DNA from: Bacillota bacterium
Lineage (GTDB): Bacteria; Bacillota; Clostridia; Lachnospirales; Lachnospiraceae
DNA: 31,211 nucleotides
Assembly: GCA_023415595.1 (NCBI GenBank)
Contig: JAEZJW010000156.1
Span: 1-31,211, forward strand
Direction: 5' to 3'
Shown here one piece after another: positions 6,979-14,664 of this stretch. The notes below the pieces were generated by a model that was given only the letters and a program-made list of their open reading frames with translations, did no database searches and was not told the origin of the DNA. Numbering within the stretch: position 1 is the first letter of the stretch; the number at the start of each line of letters is the position of its first letter. A program made the position numbers and the translations under genes.

Positions 6979-7265
6979 TCCCCTATACTTACAAGATCAT
7001 CAATAATTTCCACCATGGACACCGGCGTAACCTCAAACTGGAACAGCTTCCGTATCATGGAAATCACTCTGTCCTTAGAGTATGAAATTCCGCATACCTC
7101 ATCGGCTTCCACTGCTTCTCCCAGATACTTCGTAATATGAATCCCATAATACGGTTCTGTTTTCTCTCCCTCCGGATAGTTCTCTGTAAGACTATAGTCA
7201 AGCTTCATCTTCCTAAAGTCTTCCAGAACTACCTCATTGCTAAAAAGCAACTCCACTTTCTTCAT
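6975..7265 (-). CDS. DUF6514-like small protein
   Basis: This 96-residue soluble protein resembles DUF6514 small proteins of Clostridia: an N-terminal beta-rich part, YYGIHITKYLG, VCGISYSKDRVISMIRKL and a closing VTPVSMVEIIDDLV. The function is unknown. ATG 7265 is chosen because GGGGGT lies 7 bases upstream; a TTG at 7280 is within that leader. The family name is from recalled sequence pattern, not a search. It has its own promoter-like sequence upstream and a 4-base tail-to-tail overlap with yigZ, leaving no room for a separate terminator. Confidence 0.75.
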   Translation of the reverse strand: MKKVELLFSNEVVLEDFRKMKLDYSLTENYPEGEKTEPYYGIHITKYLGEAVEADEVCGISYSKDRVISMIRKLFQFEVTPVSMVEIIDDLVSIGD

Positions 7266-7311
7266 ACGTATTACCCCCAATACTTTTTTTGGTTAACAAC
7301 TGACAAAAGTC

Positions 7312-7340
7312 ATTATACACAGATAAGAATATTATTTAAA
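7312..7340 (-). promoter_or_regulatory. Possible sigma-A promoter of the DUF6514 gene
   Basis: On the minus strand, TTTAAA (7340-7335) and TATAAT (7317-7312) are separated by 17 bases, about 47 bases before the ATG. Confidence 0.5.
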
Positions 7341-7378
7341 GGGAAAATTAGCGCACCATTTTATCGAGTTCGTTGTAT

Positions 7379-7385
7379 TTCGACA
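7379..7385 (-). promoter_or_regulatory. Candidate Spo0A box
   Basis: TTCGACA on the plus strand is TGTCGAA on the minus strand, the exact 0A-box heptamer. It lies 39 bases upstream of the DUF6514 -35 box and about 165 bases upstream of the penicillin-binding protein promoter. A 7-mer can occur by chance. Confidence 0.3.
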
Positions 7386-7550
7386 TTACTACACGATTTG
7401 TGAATTTCCAAATGTTGATAATTTAACAATGTATGCGTTTTCATGTATAAATATGAAAAATGTCCTAGAAGACAATAAAAAAAGAATAATCATACATTTA
7501 TGACTATTTTACATTTATTGGTTAATAATTGTGAAAAAATCATTAACTAC

Positions 7551-7579
7551 TTTAATAATCCTAAAAAAAATGATATAAT
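7551..7579 (+). promoter_or_regulatory. Probable promoter of the class A penicillin-binding protein gene
   Basis: TATAAT (7574-7579) is preceded by TGA, a full extended -10. The -35 candidate TTTAAT (7551-7556) with 17-base spacing is weak, as is usual for extended -10 promoters. Confidence 0.5.
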
Positions 7580-7636
7580 ACGTGATAAGCAAAACATATG
7601 GACAATATGATGTATTTGCCTTAATGGAGGATTCAA

Positions 7637-10342
7637 ATGGATTACAGTAAAAAAGGTATCGAAGATAAACAACAATATATAAAATCAACTTCAAGGAGAT
7701 TAGTCTCAAAGACACGGGTTACCCTATTCCGGCTTTGTATCGTAGTAATTGTATTTGTTACGATCGTAGGCGCTTTTGCCGGTTTCGGATACATCAAAGG
7801 TCTTGTCGACAGTGCTCCGGATATCTCACAGATTGATGTCATTCCTACCCGTTATACAACGAAGGTACTGGACAGCGAAGGTAATGAGATTGAGAACCTG
7901 GTCGGTGCTATGTCAAACCGTGTCTATGTCACCATAGATGAGATTCCGGATGTAGTGCAAAAGGCTTTTATCTGTATCGAGGATGAACGTTTTTACGAAC
8001 ATAACGGAATTGATGTGAAGGGTATTTTCCGTGCCGTATTTTTAGGCTTAAGCAGAGGTGATTTTGACGAGGGTGCCAGTACAATTACTCAGCAGCTCTT
8101 AAAAAATCAGGTCTTTGACGGTGGGCGAGAGAAAAAATTCATTGATCGCCTGGAACGTAAGATTCAGGAGCAATATCTTGCAATCCAGTTGGAAAATGAA
8201 TTGGATAAGGATAAAATACTGGAATATTACCTTAATACAATTAACCTTGGCGCAGGAACCTTAGGTGTCCAAACAGCCAGCCAGCGTTATTTTAATAAGA
8301 ATGTACAGAATTTAACACTGTCAGAAGCAGCCGTCATGGCAGCTGTAGCACAGCTTCCGGTATATCATAATCCCATCACCTACCCTGAGCGGAATGAGGA
8401 ACGTAAGAATGAAATCCTGGGTGATATGCTGGAACAGGGCTACTGTACCAAGGAGGAATATGATGCTGCGATGGCAGATGATGTATATGCCCGCATTCAG
8501 TCTGTAAATGAGGAGTTGAATTCCACCTCCTATTATAGCTATTATGTGGATGAACTGATCGAGCAGGTTATGGAGGATCTTCAGACAGAGCTTAATTATA
8601 CACAGGCGCAAGCCTCTAACCTATTATATACCGGAGGTCTTACGATCTATACCACGCAGGATCCCGACATCCAGAGAATCTGTGATGAGGTGTATGCGGA
8701 TGAATCGTATTTTCCTGAAATGGGTGTGTCCTTCTGGGAACTGACCTATGCACTGTCCATCCAGAACGGAGATGACGAGGATACCGCCAGACATTATCAT
8801 AATGAAGATCTATTGAAATACTATAAGGATTTTGAGGACCCGGATAATTTATACGTAGATGCTGATGGAAGTAAATTTTCCTTGTTATTTATCGATAAGG
8901 AAGATATGCAGAAAAAGATTGATGCCTTTAGGGAAGCTATGATGGAGGAAGGCGATGTTGTCCTGGGCGAGAAGGTTACGATGACCATACAGCCCCAGTC
9001 CTCTTTCGTGGTTATGGACCAGCATACCGGATATGTAGCGGCTATTATTGGCGGCCGCGGAGACAAGACCGGTAACAGAACTTTAAATCGTGCAACAAAT
9101 ACTGTCAGACAGCCGGGTTCCACTTTCAAGGTATTATCCACCTATCTGCCGGCACTGGATACCGCAGGATTTACGCTGGCCAGTGTGCAGGATGATGCCG
9201 GACCCTATTATTATCCCGGCACCAAGACGGAAGTGAACAACTGGAAGTCAAAAAAAGAATATGAGGGCCTAAGTTCCTTAAGAAAAGGAATCTATGACTC
9301 CATGAATATCGTTACCGTAAAGACCCTGGTAGAGGTAACTCCGCAGATCGGCTTCGACTATCTGAAGGACCTTGGCTTTACTTCCCTGGTAGAATCCCGA
9401 AAGGAACCCGATGGCCGTGTCGTATCGGATATCCACCCGCCGATGGCCCTTGGAGGTCTGACAGACGGTGTTTCAAATCTGGAATTAACTGCTGCCTATG
9501 CGGCTATTGCAAATGATGGGATATATACAGCCCCTATCTTCTACACAAAGATCGTAGATCACGACGGTAAAGTTCTGCTTGAGAAAAAGCCATATAAGGA
9601 ACATGTAATGAAGGAATCCACTGCCTGGTTACTGACCAGTGCCATGGAAGACGTGGTTAGGATTGGTACCGGTAAGAATCTGAAGCTAACTGAAGTCAAC
9701 ATGCCAATTGCAGGAAAGACCGGATCCACCTCCGATTATAATGACCTTTGGTTCTCCGGATTTTCTCCCTATTATACGGCTACCGTATGGTCAGGATTTG
9801 ACAACAACCGTTCTCAGACCGATAAAACTTATAATAGAGTAATTTGGAAAACAATCATGGAACGGATCCATCTGGAAAAGCAGTTGGAGACGCAGGAGTT
9901 TAAAATGCCTGATTCCATTGTGACTGCTAAGATATGTACAAAGTCTGGCAAGCTTGCAGTAGATGGCTTATGTGACCATTACCTCGGAGGGGATGCTACC
10001 AGGATCGAGTATTTTGCTAAGGGAACCGAACCTACAGAACGCTGCGATGTCCATGTGAAAGCAACCATATGTACAGAATCCGATGCGCTGGCGACTGAGA
10101 ATTGTCCTGTGAATAAATTGGAAGAGGCAGTCTTTTTAAGCAAGAGTGAAACAAGCGAAACCTTTGATACTCCGTTTGTTCTCCCGACTAAAAACTGTCC
10201 TATCCATAACGGCCCGGCTACTAATTATTATGAGGATGAACCTCCCTACACAACTACGGAAGATCCTCTGCCGGAGGAGCCGGTCACTGAGGAGCTGCCT
10301 GTCGGGGATGCTCTCTTTAACAGGAATTTGACCTTCGATTAA
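7637..10342 (+). CDS. Class A penicillin-binding protein (glycosyltransferase/transpeptidase)
   Basis: This 901-residue bifunctional peptidoglycan synthase is anchored by one membrane segment (about 29-50). The GT51 glycosyltransferase domain shows EDERFYEH (115-122, catalytic Glu), GASTITQQLLKNQ (146-158) and the NLGAGTLGVQTASQRYF block. The penicillin-binding transpeptidase domain has the active-site STFK at 495-498, SMN at 555-557 and KTG from 694. An interdomain insertion (about 340-450) is rich in acidic and aromatic residues. The C-terminal tail has several cysteines (ICTKSGKLA, ICTESDALA, NCPIHNG) and a Pro/Glu-rich end. GGAGG precedes the ATG. The gene is monocistronic and followed by a strong hairpin. 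The domain order is that of PBP1A/PonA-type proteins. Confidence 0.95.
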   Translation: MDYSKKGIEDKQQYIKSTSRRLVSKTRVTLFRLCIVVIVFVTIVGAFAGFGYIKGLVDSAPDISQIDVIPTRYTTKVLDSEGNEIENLVGAMSNRVYVTIDEIPDVVQKAFICIEDERFYEHNGIDVKGIFRAVFLGLSRGDFDEGASTITQQLLKNQVFDGGREKKFIDRLERKIQEQYLAIQLENELDKDKILEYYLNTINLGAGTLGVQTASQRYFNKNVQNLTLSEAAVMAAVAQLPVYHNPITYPERNEERKNEILGDMLEQGYCTKEEYDAAMADDVYARIQSVNEELNSTSYYSYYVDELIEQVMEDLQTELNYTQAQASNLLYTGGLTIYTTQDPDIQRICDEVYADESYFPEMGVSFWELTYALSIQNGDDEDTARHYHNEDLLKYYKDFEDPDNLYVDADGSKFSLLFIDKEDMQKKIDAFREAMMEEGDVVLGEKVTMTIQPQSSFVVMDQHTGYVAAIIGGRGDKTGNRTLNRATNTVRQPGSTFKVLSTYLPALDTAGFTLASVQDDAGPYYYPGTKTEVNNWKSKKEYEGLSSLRKGIYDSMNIVTVKTLVEVTPQIGFDYLKDLGFTSLVESRKEPDGRVVSDIHPPMALGGLTDGVSNLELTAAYAAIANDGIYTAPIFYTKIVDHDGKVLLEKKPYKEHVMKESTAWLLTSAMEDVVRIGTGKNLKLTEVNMPIAGKTGSTSDYNDLWFSGFSPYYTATVWSGFDNNRSQTDKTYNRVIWKTIMERIHLEKQLETQEFKMPDSIVTAKICTKSGKLAVDGLCDHYLGGDATRIEYFAKGTEPTERCDVHVKATICTESDALATENCPVNKLEEAVFLSKSETSETFDTPFVLPTKNCPIHNGPATNYYEDEPPYTTTEDPLPEEPVTEELPVGDALFNRNLTFD

Positions 10343-10353
10343 TCAGATACAAA

Positions 10354-10404
10354 AGGACCTATATGTTCCCCTTACAACTTGTGTATGGGAAACGTATAGG
10401 TCCT
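10354..10404. terminator. Bidirectional terminator between the penicillin-binding protein gene and spoVAE
   Basis: AGGACCTATA (10354-10363) pairs perfectly with TATAGGTCCT (10395-10404). TGTTCCC (10364-10370) pairs further with GGGAAACG (10387-10394), with one wobble and a mismatch or bulged A. CTTATAGCTTTTA follows on plus, and CCTTTTGT follows on minus, so it can serve both convergent genes. The inner TATGTTCCC/GGGAAA core recurs at 22848-22903. Confidence 0.75.
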
Positions 10405-10466
10405 CTTATAGCTTTTAGTTATTGTAAAACAGCACTTTTATATGTTTCTTGATTAGTAAAAATTTC

Positions 10467-10823
10467 TTAGGATTTCATTTTGGAGCTAAAAAACCAGGAA
10501 GCAATGTAACTAAAGATTAGGGCGGCAGATATGCCTACGGCTGAGGAAGTAAAGCCCCCTTTAAAGATGCCTATAAAGCCCTCCTTATTTACCGAGTCCT
10601 TAATCCCCTTAAACAGGACATTTCCGAAACCGGTTAACGGAACGCTTGCTCCCGCTCCTGCCCATTTGGCAAAGGGTTCATATATACCAACCGCTCCGAG
10701 TATGGCTCCAAGACATACCAGGATAACCATGACGCGACCCGGCATCAGCTTGGTCTTGTCCAATAAGATCTGAGTAGCAGCACAGATCGCCCCTCCGACC
10801 AGAAATGCTTTAAGATATTCCAT
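10467..10823 (-). CDS. spoVAE: Stage V sporulation protein AE (SpoVAE)
   Basis: SpoVAE is a small membrane subunit of the SpoVA channel in the inner spore membrane that moves dipicolinic acid. The 118-residue product has about three to four hydrophobic segments and the motifs GGAICAATQILLDKTKLMPG and GAGASVPLTGFGNVLFKG, which it shares with SpoVAC. An AGGAG site lies 8 bases before the ATG. It is the last gene of the spoVAC-D-E run, 41 bases after spoVAD, and ends before a bidirectional terminator. Expression in the forespore under sigma-G is expected from the family. Confidence 0.94.
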   Translation of the reverse strand: MEYLKAFLVGGAICAATQILLDKTKLMPGRVMVILVCLGAILGAVGIYEPFAKWAGAGASVPLTGFGNVLFKGIKDSVNKEGFIGIFKGGFTSSAVGISAALIFSYIASWFFSSKMKS

Positions 10824-10864
10824 GAATTCATCTCCTTTATTGTGACCTGATGATGCAAAACCAG

Positions 10865-11941
10865 TTACCTTGCCTCTACCACAACAGCATGGGCAATCCC
10901 CGGAACAGTCTTCGCCTCATTATAGCTGACCTGGGACAGAAGAGCACCGGTCGGTACGAACAGCACTCTCTTCCAAGTCCTTTCCTTCAGCTGTTTCAGA
11001 ATGTAGCCAGCAAAGGTAATGGCTGAACAACCGCATCCACTTCCACCGGCATGGGTGTCCTGTTTCTCTTTATCAAAAATCTCAATACCACAGTCCATAT
11101 GATTCTGCGAGATATCATAATTCTTTTCTTTCAATAGCTCGATTAAGATATTCTTCCCTACATACCCAAGGTCACCGGTTATGATTTTATCATAAAAGTC
11201 CGGTCCCACACCCAGATCCTCCAGATTCTGTTTGATTGTCTCAAAGGCCGCCGGTGCCATGGATGCCCCCATATTCATAGGGTCCTTGATCCCATAGTCT
11301 ACAATTTTACCGGTGGTTATACCGGTAATACAGATGTCCGCCTCTCCTGCAGCCTTATTTACGGCCGCCTGGTTCGATAAAATCACCGCTCCGCTGCCGG
11401 TGACGGTCCAGGTTGCGGAATAGGGCCGCTGGTTTCCATAATCCAAGGGGAATCGGAATTGCTTCTCCGCTCCTGCAAAATGGCTTGAGGTAATAGCAAT
11501 TACCTTATCTGCAAATCCACCTTCCACCAGAATAGCTCCAAGGGACATTGCTTCTCCCATCGTGGAGCAGGCTCCATAAATACCAAAGGTAGGGATATTC
11601 ATTTCTGCTATACCAAAGGAGGTCGCGATCAGCTGTCCGAGCAGGTCACCGCCGACCAGATAACGGATATCCGTATTCCTTAGTCCCGCTTTCTGAATTA
11701 CTCTCTGAGCTGCTTCCTTCATCAACTCACTCTCTGCTTCCTCCCAGCTTTTCTGACCGATCATGGGATCCTCCCAAATCATATCAAAGAGCTGGCCAAG
11801 CGGTCCCTCTCCTTCTTTTTTGCCTGCGACCGATGAGGCAGAAATGATATAGGGCGGACTTTTAAAAACAATGCTCTGTTTTCCTACGATTTTTGAGGCA
11901 GAGGAGGAAAGCTCCTGCATTTTATCTTTATTCTTATCCAT
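10865..11941 (-). CDS. spoVAD: Stage V sporulation protein AD (SpoVAD)
   Basis: SpoVAD is the thiolase-like, dipicolinate-binding subunit of the SpoVA system. The 358-residue protein has the family pattern throughout: KQSIVFKSPPYIISASSVAGKKEGEGPLG is split over residues 21-49, then a TDIRYLVGGDLLGQ block, the Cys-containing turn IYGACSTMGEA (C125), and the GSGCGCSAITFAGYIL stretch near the C terminus. An N-terminal tail of about 20 residues precedes the core. AAGGAG lies about 11 bases before the ATG. It sits 36 bases after spoVAC and before spoVAE, the conserved order. Confidence 0.95.
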   Translation of the reverse strand: MDKNKDKMQELSSSASKIVGKQSIVFKSPPYIISASSVAGKKEGEGPLGQLFDMIWEDPMIGQKSWEEAESELMKEAAQRVIQKAGLRNTDIRYLVGGDLLGQLIATSFGIAEMNIPTFGIYGACSTMGEAMSLGAILVEGGFADKVIAITSSHFAGAEKQFRFPLDYGNQRPYSATWTVTGSGAVILSNQAAVNKAAGEADICITGITTGKIVDYGIKDPMNMGASMAPAAFETIKQNLEDLGVGPDFYDKIITGDLGYVGKNILIELLKEKNYDISQNHMDCGIEIFDKEKQDTHAGGSGCGCSAITFAGYILKQLKERTWKRVLFVPTGALLSQVSYNEAKTVPGIAHAVVVEAR

Positions 11942-11977
11942 ATCTCTTACAACTCCTTATCTTATTGTCTTCGCCTG

Positions 11978-12484
11978 CTAAACCACCTTAAGAAGCTTTA
12001 GGATATAATAAATTAATCCCAATAACCAGGAAGAGAAAATGCCGTATAATATAACAGGACCTGCGATCGTAAAGATCTTGCAGCCAACACCGAAGACCTG
12101 TCCCTCCTTCTTATATTCTACTGCCGGAGCCGCAACAGAATTAGCAAACCCGGTGATCGGTACCAGTGTTCCTGCTCCACCGACCTTCGCAAGCTTCTGG
12201 TACCATCCGATACCCGTCAGCAGGATGGATAGAAAAACCAGAGATAATGTAGTATAGGATTTCGAAAGCTCCATGTCGGAGGACAAAGAAAAATAATAGT
12301 TAGTGAATGCCTGTCCTATGGTACAGATAATTCCTCCAATCAGGAAGGCCATGATCGTATTTTTTACCGTACTGAACTTCGGTGTCACCTGCTTCACATA
12401 TTTATTGTAATTTTCGTTCCGGACTGTGCTGTTTTGTTCCTTCACTACACCGGATACGGATGGTTTCTTCTTATTGTTATCCAT
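11978..12484 (-). CDS. spoVAC: Stage V sporulation protein AC (SpoVAC)
   Basis: SpoVAC is the membrane channel subunit of SpoVA, proposed to be mechanosensitive during germination. The 168-residue protein has a charged N-terminal tail of about 40 residues and then four hydrophobic segments, with GGIICTIGQAF and GGAGTLVPITGFANSVAAPAVE matching the SpoVAC/SpoVAE fold. ATG 12484 is preceded by GGAGG at 5 bases, so an upstream open stretch to 12532 is not used. A 50-residue ORF ends 73 bases upstream. A terminator separates this group from sigF, so it should have its own forespore promoter. Confidence 0.94.
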   Translation of the reverse strand: MDNNKKKPSVSGVVKEQNSTVRNENYNKYVKQVTPKFSTVKNTIMAFLIGGIICTIGQAFTNYYFSLSSDMELSKSYTTLSLVFLSILLTGIGWYQKLAKVGGAGTLVPITGFANSVAAPAVEYKKEGQVFGVGCKIFTIAGPVILYGIFSSWLLGLIYYILKLLKVV

Positions 12485-12557
12485 GATGACCTCCATGCTG
12501 CCTTCAGACAGCTCTAGTGCTTTTCTTTTCAACCTAACCTCACAAAAATGAATTTCT

Positions 12558-12710
12558 TTACATACACCACATAGGCATAGCTGACCTCACAAGGGTTCCA
12601 TCAAAATCATTCCCCTTACCGCCTGTAAAAAGCGTAACGAGCAATACAATAGCAACAGCCGTTACAACAAGAAAAGCTGCGACCAGGAGCGCCCTTTTTC
12701 GTTTGACCAT
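12558..12710 (-). CDS. Small single-helix membrane ORF between sigF and spoVAC
   Basis: This 50-codon ORF encodes MVKRKRALLVAAFLVV and continues with a hydrophobic stretch to about residue 29, then a short polar tail ending MWCM. A basic start followed by one hydrophobic helix fits an N-in membrane peptide. GGTGAT lies a few bases before the ATG. It starts about 62 bases after the sigF terminator and ends 73 bases before spoVAC, so it would be the first gene of the spoVA transcript. I recognise no family. The tail reads TATGCC/TATGTG repeats in another frame that stays open into the spoVAC leader, so a decayed longer gene is also possible. Confidence 0.5.
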   Translation of the reverse strand: MVKRKRALLVAAFLVVTAVAIVLLVTLFTGGKGNDFDGTLVRSAMPMWCM

Positions 12711-12771
12711 TTCATCACCGTGCCTTTCCTTCCTAATTTTTATCGGATCGATTACCGTTACCGATACGCAT

Positions 12772-12802
12772 AAAAAAGCATCAGACTGATATCTGATGCT
12801 TT
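12772..12802 (-). terminator. Terminator of the spoIIA operon (after sigF)
   Basis: AAAGCATCAGA (12775-12785) and TCTGATGCTTT (12792-12802) form a perfect 11-bp stem with a 6-base loop. On the minus strand the stem runs into six T residues (12777-12772). It separates sigF from the spoVA group. Confidence 0.85.
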
Positions 12803-12884
12803 CTTTCCATTATTATATGATGAATAAACTTTACTATACTGGAAATGTTTGTCTTGTTAAGAACAAGGTGTGAGTGCCACTGCA

Positions 12885-13601
12885 CTATGCGCCAAGTCTC
12901 TCCCTCATTATCTTCAATATTCTTTTTTCCATCCTTGATACCTGGACCTGAGAAATACCCAGCTCTCTTGCAATATCAGTCTGTGTTCTATCTTTAAAAT
13001 ATCTAAGCCTGATGATCTCCTGTTCTTTTTCATCGAGGGAAGCTATGACCTCTTTGAGTGCAAGCTTATCTATTAAATTATCGCTTTCATCCTTTGTTTC
13101 TGCTACTTTATCAATCAGATAAATTGGACTTCCGTCCCCCTGATAAATGGTTTTATATAGAGATTCTACTTCCGCCCCGGTTTCCAGGGCCATTACAATT
13201 TCATCTTTATCAATCTTTAATTCTTCTCCGATTTCCTCAATGGTAGGTTCCCGTCCATGAATATTACTGAATTTCTCTCTTGCAATTCTGATCCGTGTTG
13301 CAGTTTCCTTTAAGGACCGGCTTACCTTGATCATGCCGTCGTCCCTTAAAAAGCGCTTGATCTCTCCTGTTATCATAGGTACTGCATAAGTTGAGAATTT
13401 GACATCATAGGAGGAATCAAATTTATCGATTGCCTTAATCAGCCCTATACTCCCAATCTGGAACAGATCCTCCATCTCATGCCCCCGATTGGCAAATCTT
13501 CTGACAATGCTCCATACCAGGCCTACATTTTCCGTAACTACCCGGTCCCTGGCTTCCTTGTCGCCATCCCTGGATCTTTTAATCAGCTCAAGTGTTTCCA
13601 C
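12885..13601 (-). CDS. sigF: RNA polymerase sigma-F factor (SigF)
   Basis: This is the forespore-specific sigma factor, held inactive by SpoIIAB until SpoIIAA releases it. The protein (238 residues from the chosen start) has sigma-70 region 2 (EMEDLFQIGSIGLIKAIDKF, then the promoter-melting YDVKFSTYAVPMI and IKRFLRDD), region 3 (IRIAREKFSNIHGREPTIEE) and a region 4 helix-turn-helix (RTQTDIARELGISQVQVSRM). I chose the GTG at 13601 because GAGG lies 6 bases before it and the start ETLELIKRSRDGDKEARD fits SigF. An in-frame GTG at 13613 abuts its GGGAG with no spacer and is the alternative. It is the third gene of the spoIIA operon. Confidence 0.95.
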   Translation of the reverse strand: METLELIKRSRDGDKEARDRVVTENVGLVWSIVRRFANRGHEMEDLFQIGSIGLIKAIDKFDSSYDVKFSTYAVPMITGEIKRFLRDDGMIKVSRSLKETATRIRIAREKFSNIHGREPTIEEIGEELKIDKDEIVMALETGAEVESLYKTIYQGDGSPIYLIDKVAETKDESDNLIDKLALKEVIASLDEKEQEIIRLRYFKDRTQTDIARELGISQVQVSRMEKRILKIMRERLGA

Positions 13602-13632
13602 ATTAAACCTCACTCCCTTCTGCTGCTATGTA

Positions 13633-14106
13633 CTAATAAACTTCCTGTTTGGCTTCCTGTGCATACCCTTTTAACAGATCCTTTTTGCCGATCCTCTTCT
13701 TCATCTTAACTATGGTCCCTGCTCCTATTGTTGATTTTACCTCAAGCTCATCCATAAAAGCCTCCATGAAGGAGAAACCCATACCGGACCGTTCTAATTC
13801 AGGTCGGGTTGTATAGAGAGGCTCCATTGCTTTTGCTATGTTCTCAATTCCCACACCCCGATCTTCCACTTCCACGGAGAGCTCGTTCCCATAGATACTG
13901 CATCTCATGGTTATGATGCCCATCCGGTTTTCATATCCGTGGATAATACAATTCGTTACAGCTTCGGATACCGCTGTCTTGATATCGGCCAGTTCCTCAA
14001 TGGTAGGATCCAGTGAAGCTGCAAAAGCGGCCACTACCGTTCTGGCAAAGCTCTCATTCTGTGACCTGCTTTCAAACTCCAATGACATTTTGTTCGTATC
14101 GTTCAT
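13633..14106 (-). CDS. spoIIAB: Anti-sigma-F factor and serine kinase SpoIIAB
   Basis: SpoIIAB binds and inhibits sigma-F and phosphorylates SpoIIAA. The 157-residue protein is a GHKL-type ATPase: N box EAVTNCIIHGY (48-58), G1 box VEDRGVGI (80-87) and G2 box SGMGFSFMEAF (108-118). The C-terminal tail (KKDLLKGYAQEAKQEVY) is slightly longer than in Bacillus. The ATG at 14106 has a purine-rich AAAGGGGAT about 13 bases upstream, a long spacing, but no better start is visible. It lies 44 bases after spoIIAA and 31 before sigF. Confidence 0.95.
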   Translation of the reverse strand: MNDTNKMSLEFESRSQNESFARTVVAAFAASLDPTIEELADIKTAVSEAVTNCIIHGYENRMGIITMRCSIYGNELSVEVEDRGVGIENIAKAMEPLYTTRPELERSGMGFSFMEAFMDELEVKSTIGAGTIVKMKKRIGKKDLLKGYAQEAKQEVY

Positions 14107-14150
14107 ATTGATTTCTTATCCCCTTTCCCTTTTACCAAATGGTTTACCTG

Positions 14151-14543
14151 CTATGCATTTAGCAGCTTATTTAAGGCCGCTTCCACCGTATCATATTTCT
14201 CTATGATCTTATATAGGCCGGACAGCTTCAAAATCCTGTCAATTGCAGCCCCCACACTGGCAACAGCAATTTTCCCACCAATGAAAATCACCTTCTTGTA
14301 TCTGCCCATGATCACTCCGATACCGGCACTGTCCATAAAGGCCGCACCTGAAAAATCGAAGATTATATGCTTGATATGGTTTCGTTCAATGAGCTTATCT
14401 GCCTTCTCCCGGATATGGATGGCGTTATGATGATCCAGCTCCCCATTTAATCTTATAATCAGACACCTCTGGCTGATTTCAAACACCGCTCCTTCCTCTC
14501 CTGATTTACTAGATTTCTTTACTTGTTTACTACTGTCTGGCAT
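14151..14543 (-). CDS. spoIIAA: Anti-anti-sigma factor SpoIIAA
   Basis: SpoIIAA is the STAS-domain protein whose dephosphorylated form displaces sigma-F from SpoIIAB. The 130-residue protein has a STAS fold with the phosphorylation loop FMDSAGIGVIMGRYK, where S72 is the predicted phosphoserine next to D71. A Ser/Lys-rich extension of about 18 residues precedes the STAS core, making it longer than the Bacillus protein. AGGAGGG lies about 10 bases before the ATG. It opens the spoIIAA-spoIIAB-sigF operon. I could not assign its promoter with confidence. Confidence 0.94.
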   Translation of the reverse strand: MPDSSKQVKKSSKSGEEGAVFEISQRCLIIRLNGELDHHNAIHIREKADKLIERNHIKHIIFDFSGAAFMDSAGIGVIMGRYKKVIFIGGKIAVASVGAAIDRILKLSGLYKIIEKYDTVEAALNKLLNA

Positions 14544-14584
14544 GTATGACTTCCCTCCTGTCCTTAAGCTTATTTTGAGATAAG

Positions 14585-14635
14585 AAAAAAGACCTTTAAT
14601 GGAAGGGAAGCTCCCTTCTGCATAAAACGTCTTTT
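14585..14635 (-). terminator. Terminator after the zinc-ribbon/TPR gene
   Basis: An inner perfect stem GAAGGGA/TCCCTTC (14602-14608/14612-14618) is closed by an outer AAAAGAC/GTCTTTT (14587-14593/14629-14635). On the minus strand it is followed by six T residues. It isolates the spoIIA operon from the upstream gene. Confidence 0.8.
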
Positions 14636-14664
14636 CTCATAATTTTATCTTCAGTTTTTAATTC

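Larger units (their letters stand above)
7266..7636. other. AT-rich divergent intergenic region
   Basis: This stretch of 371 bases separates the DUF6514 gene from the divergent penicillin-binding protein gene. It holds a promoter-like pair for each side and a single Spo0A-type heptamer at 7379-7385. I see no convincing ORF, with poly-A/T tracts throughout the right half. Confidence 0.5.
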
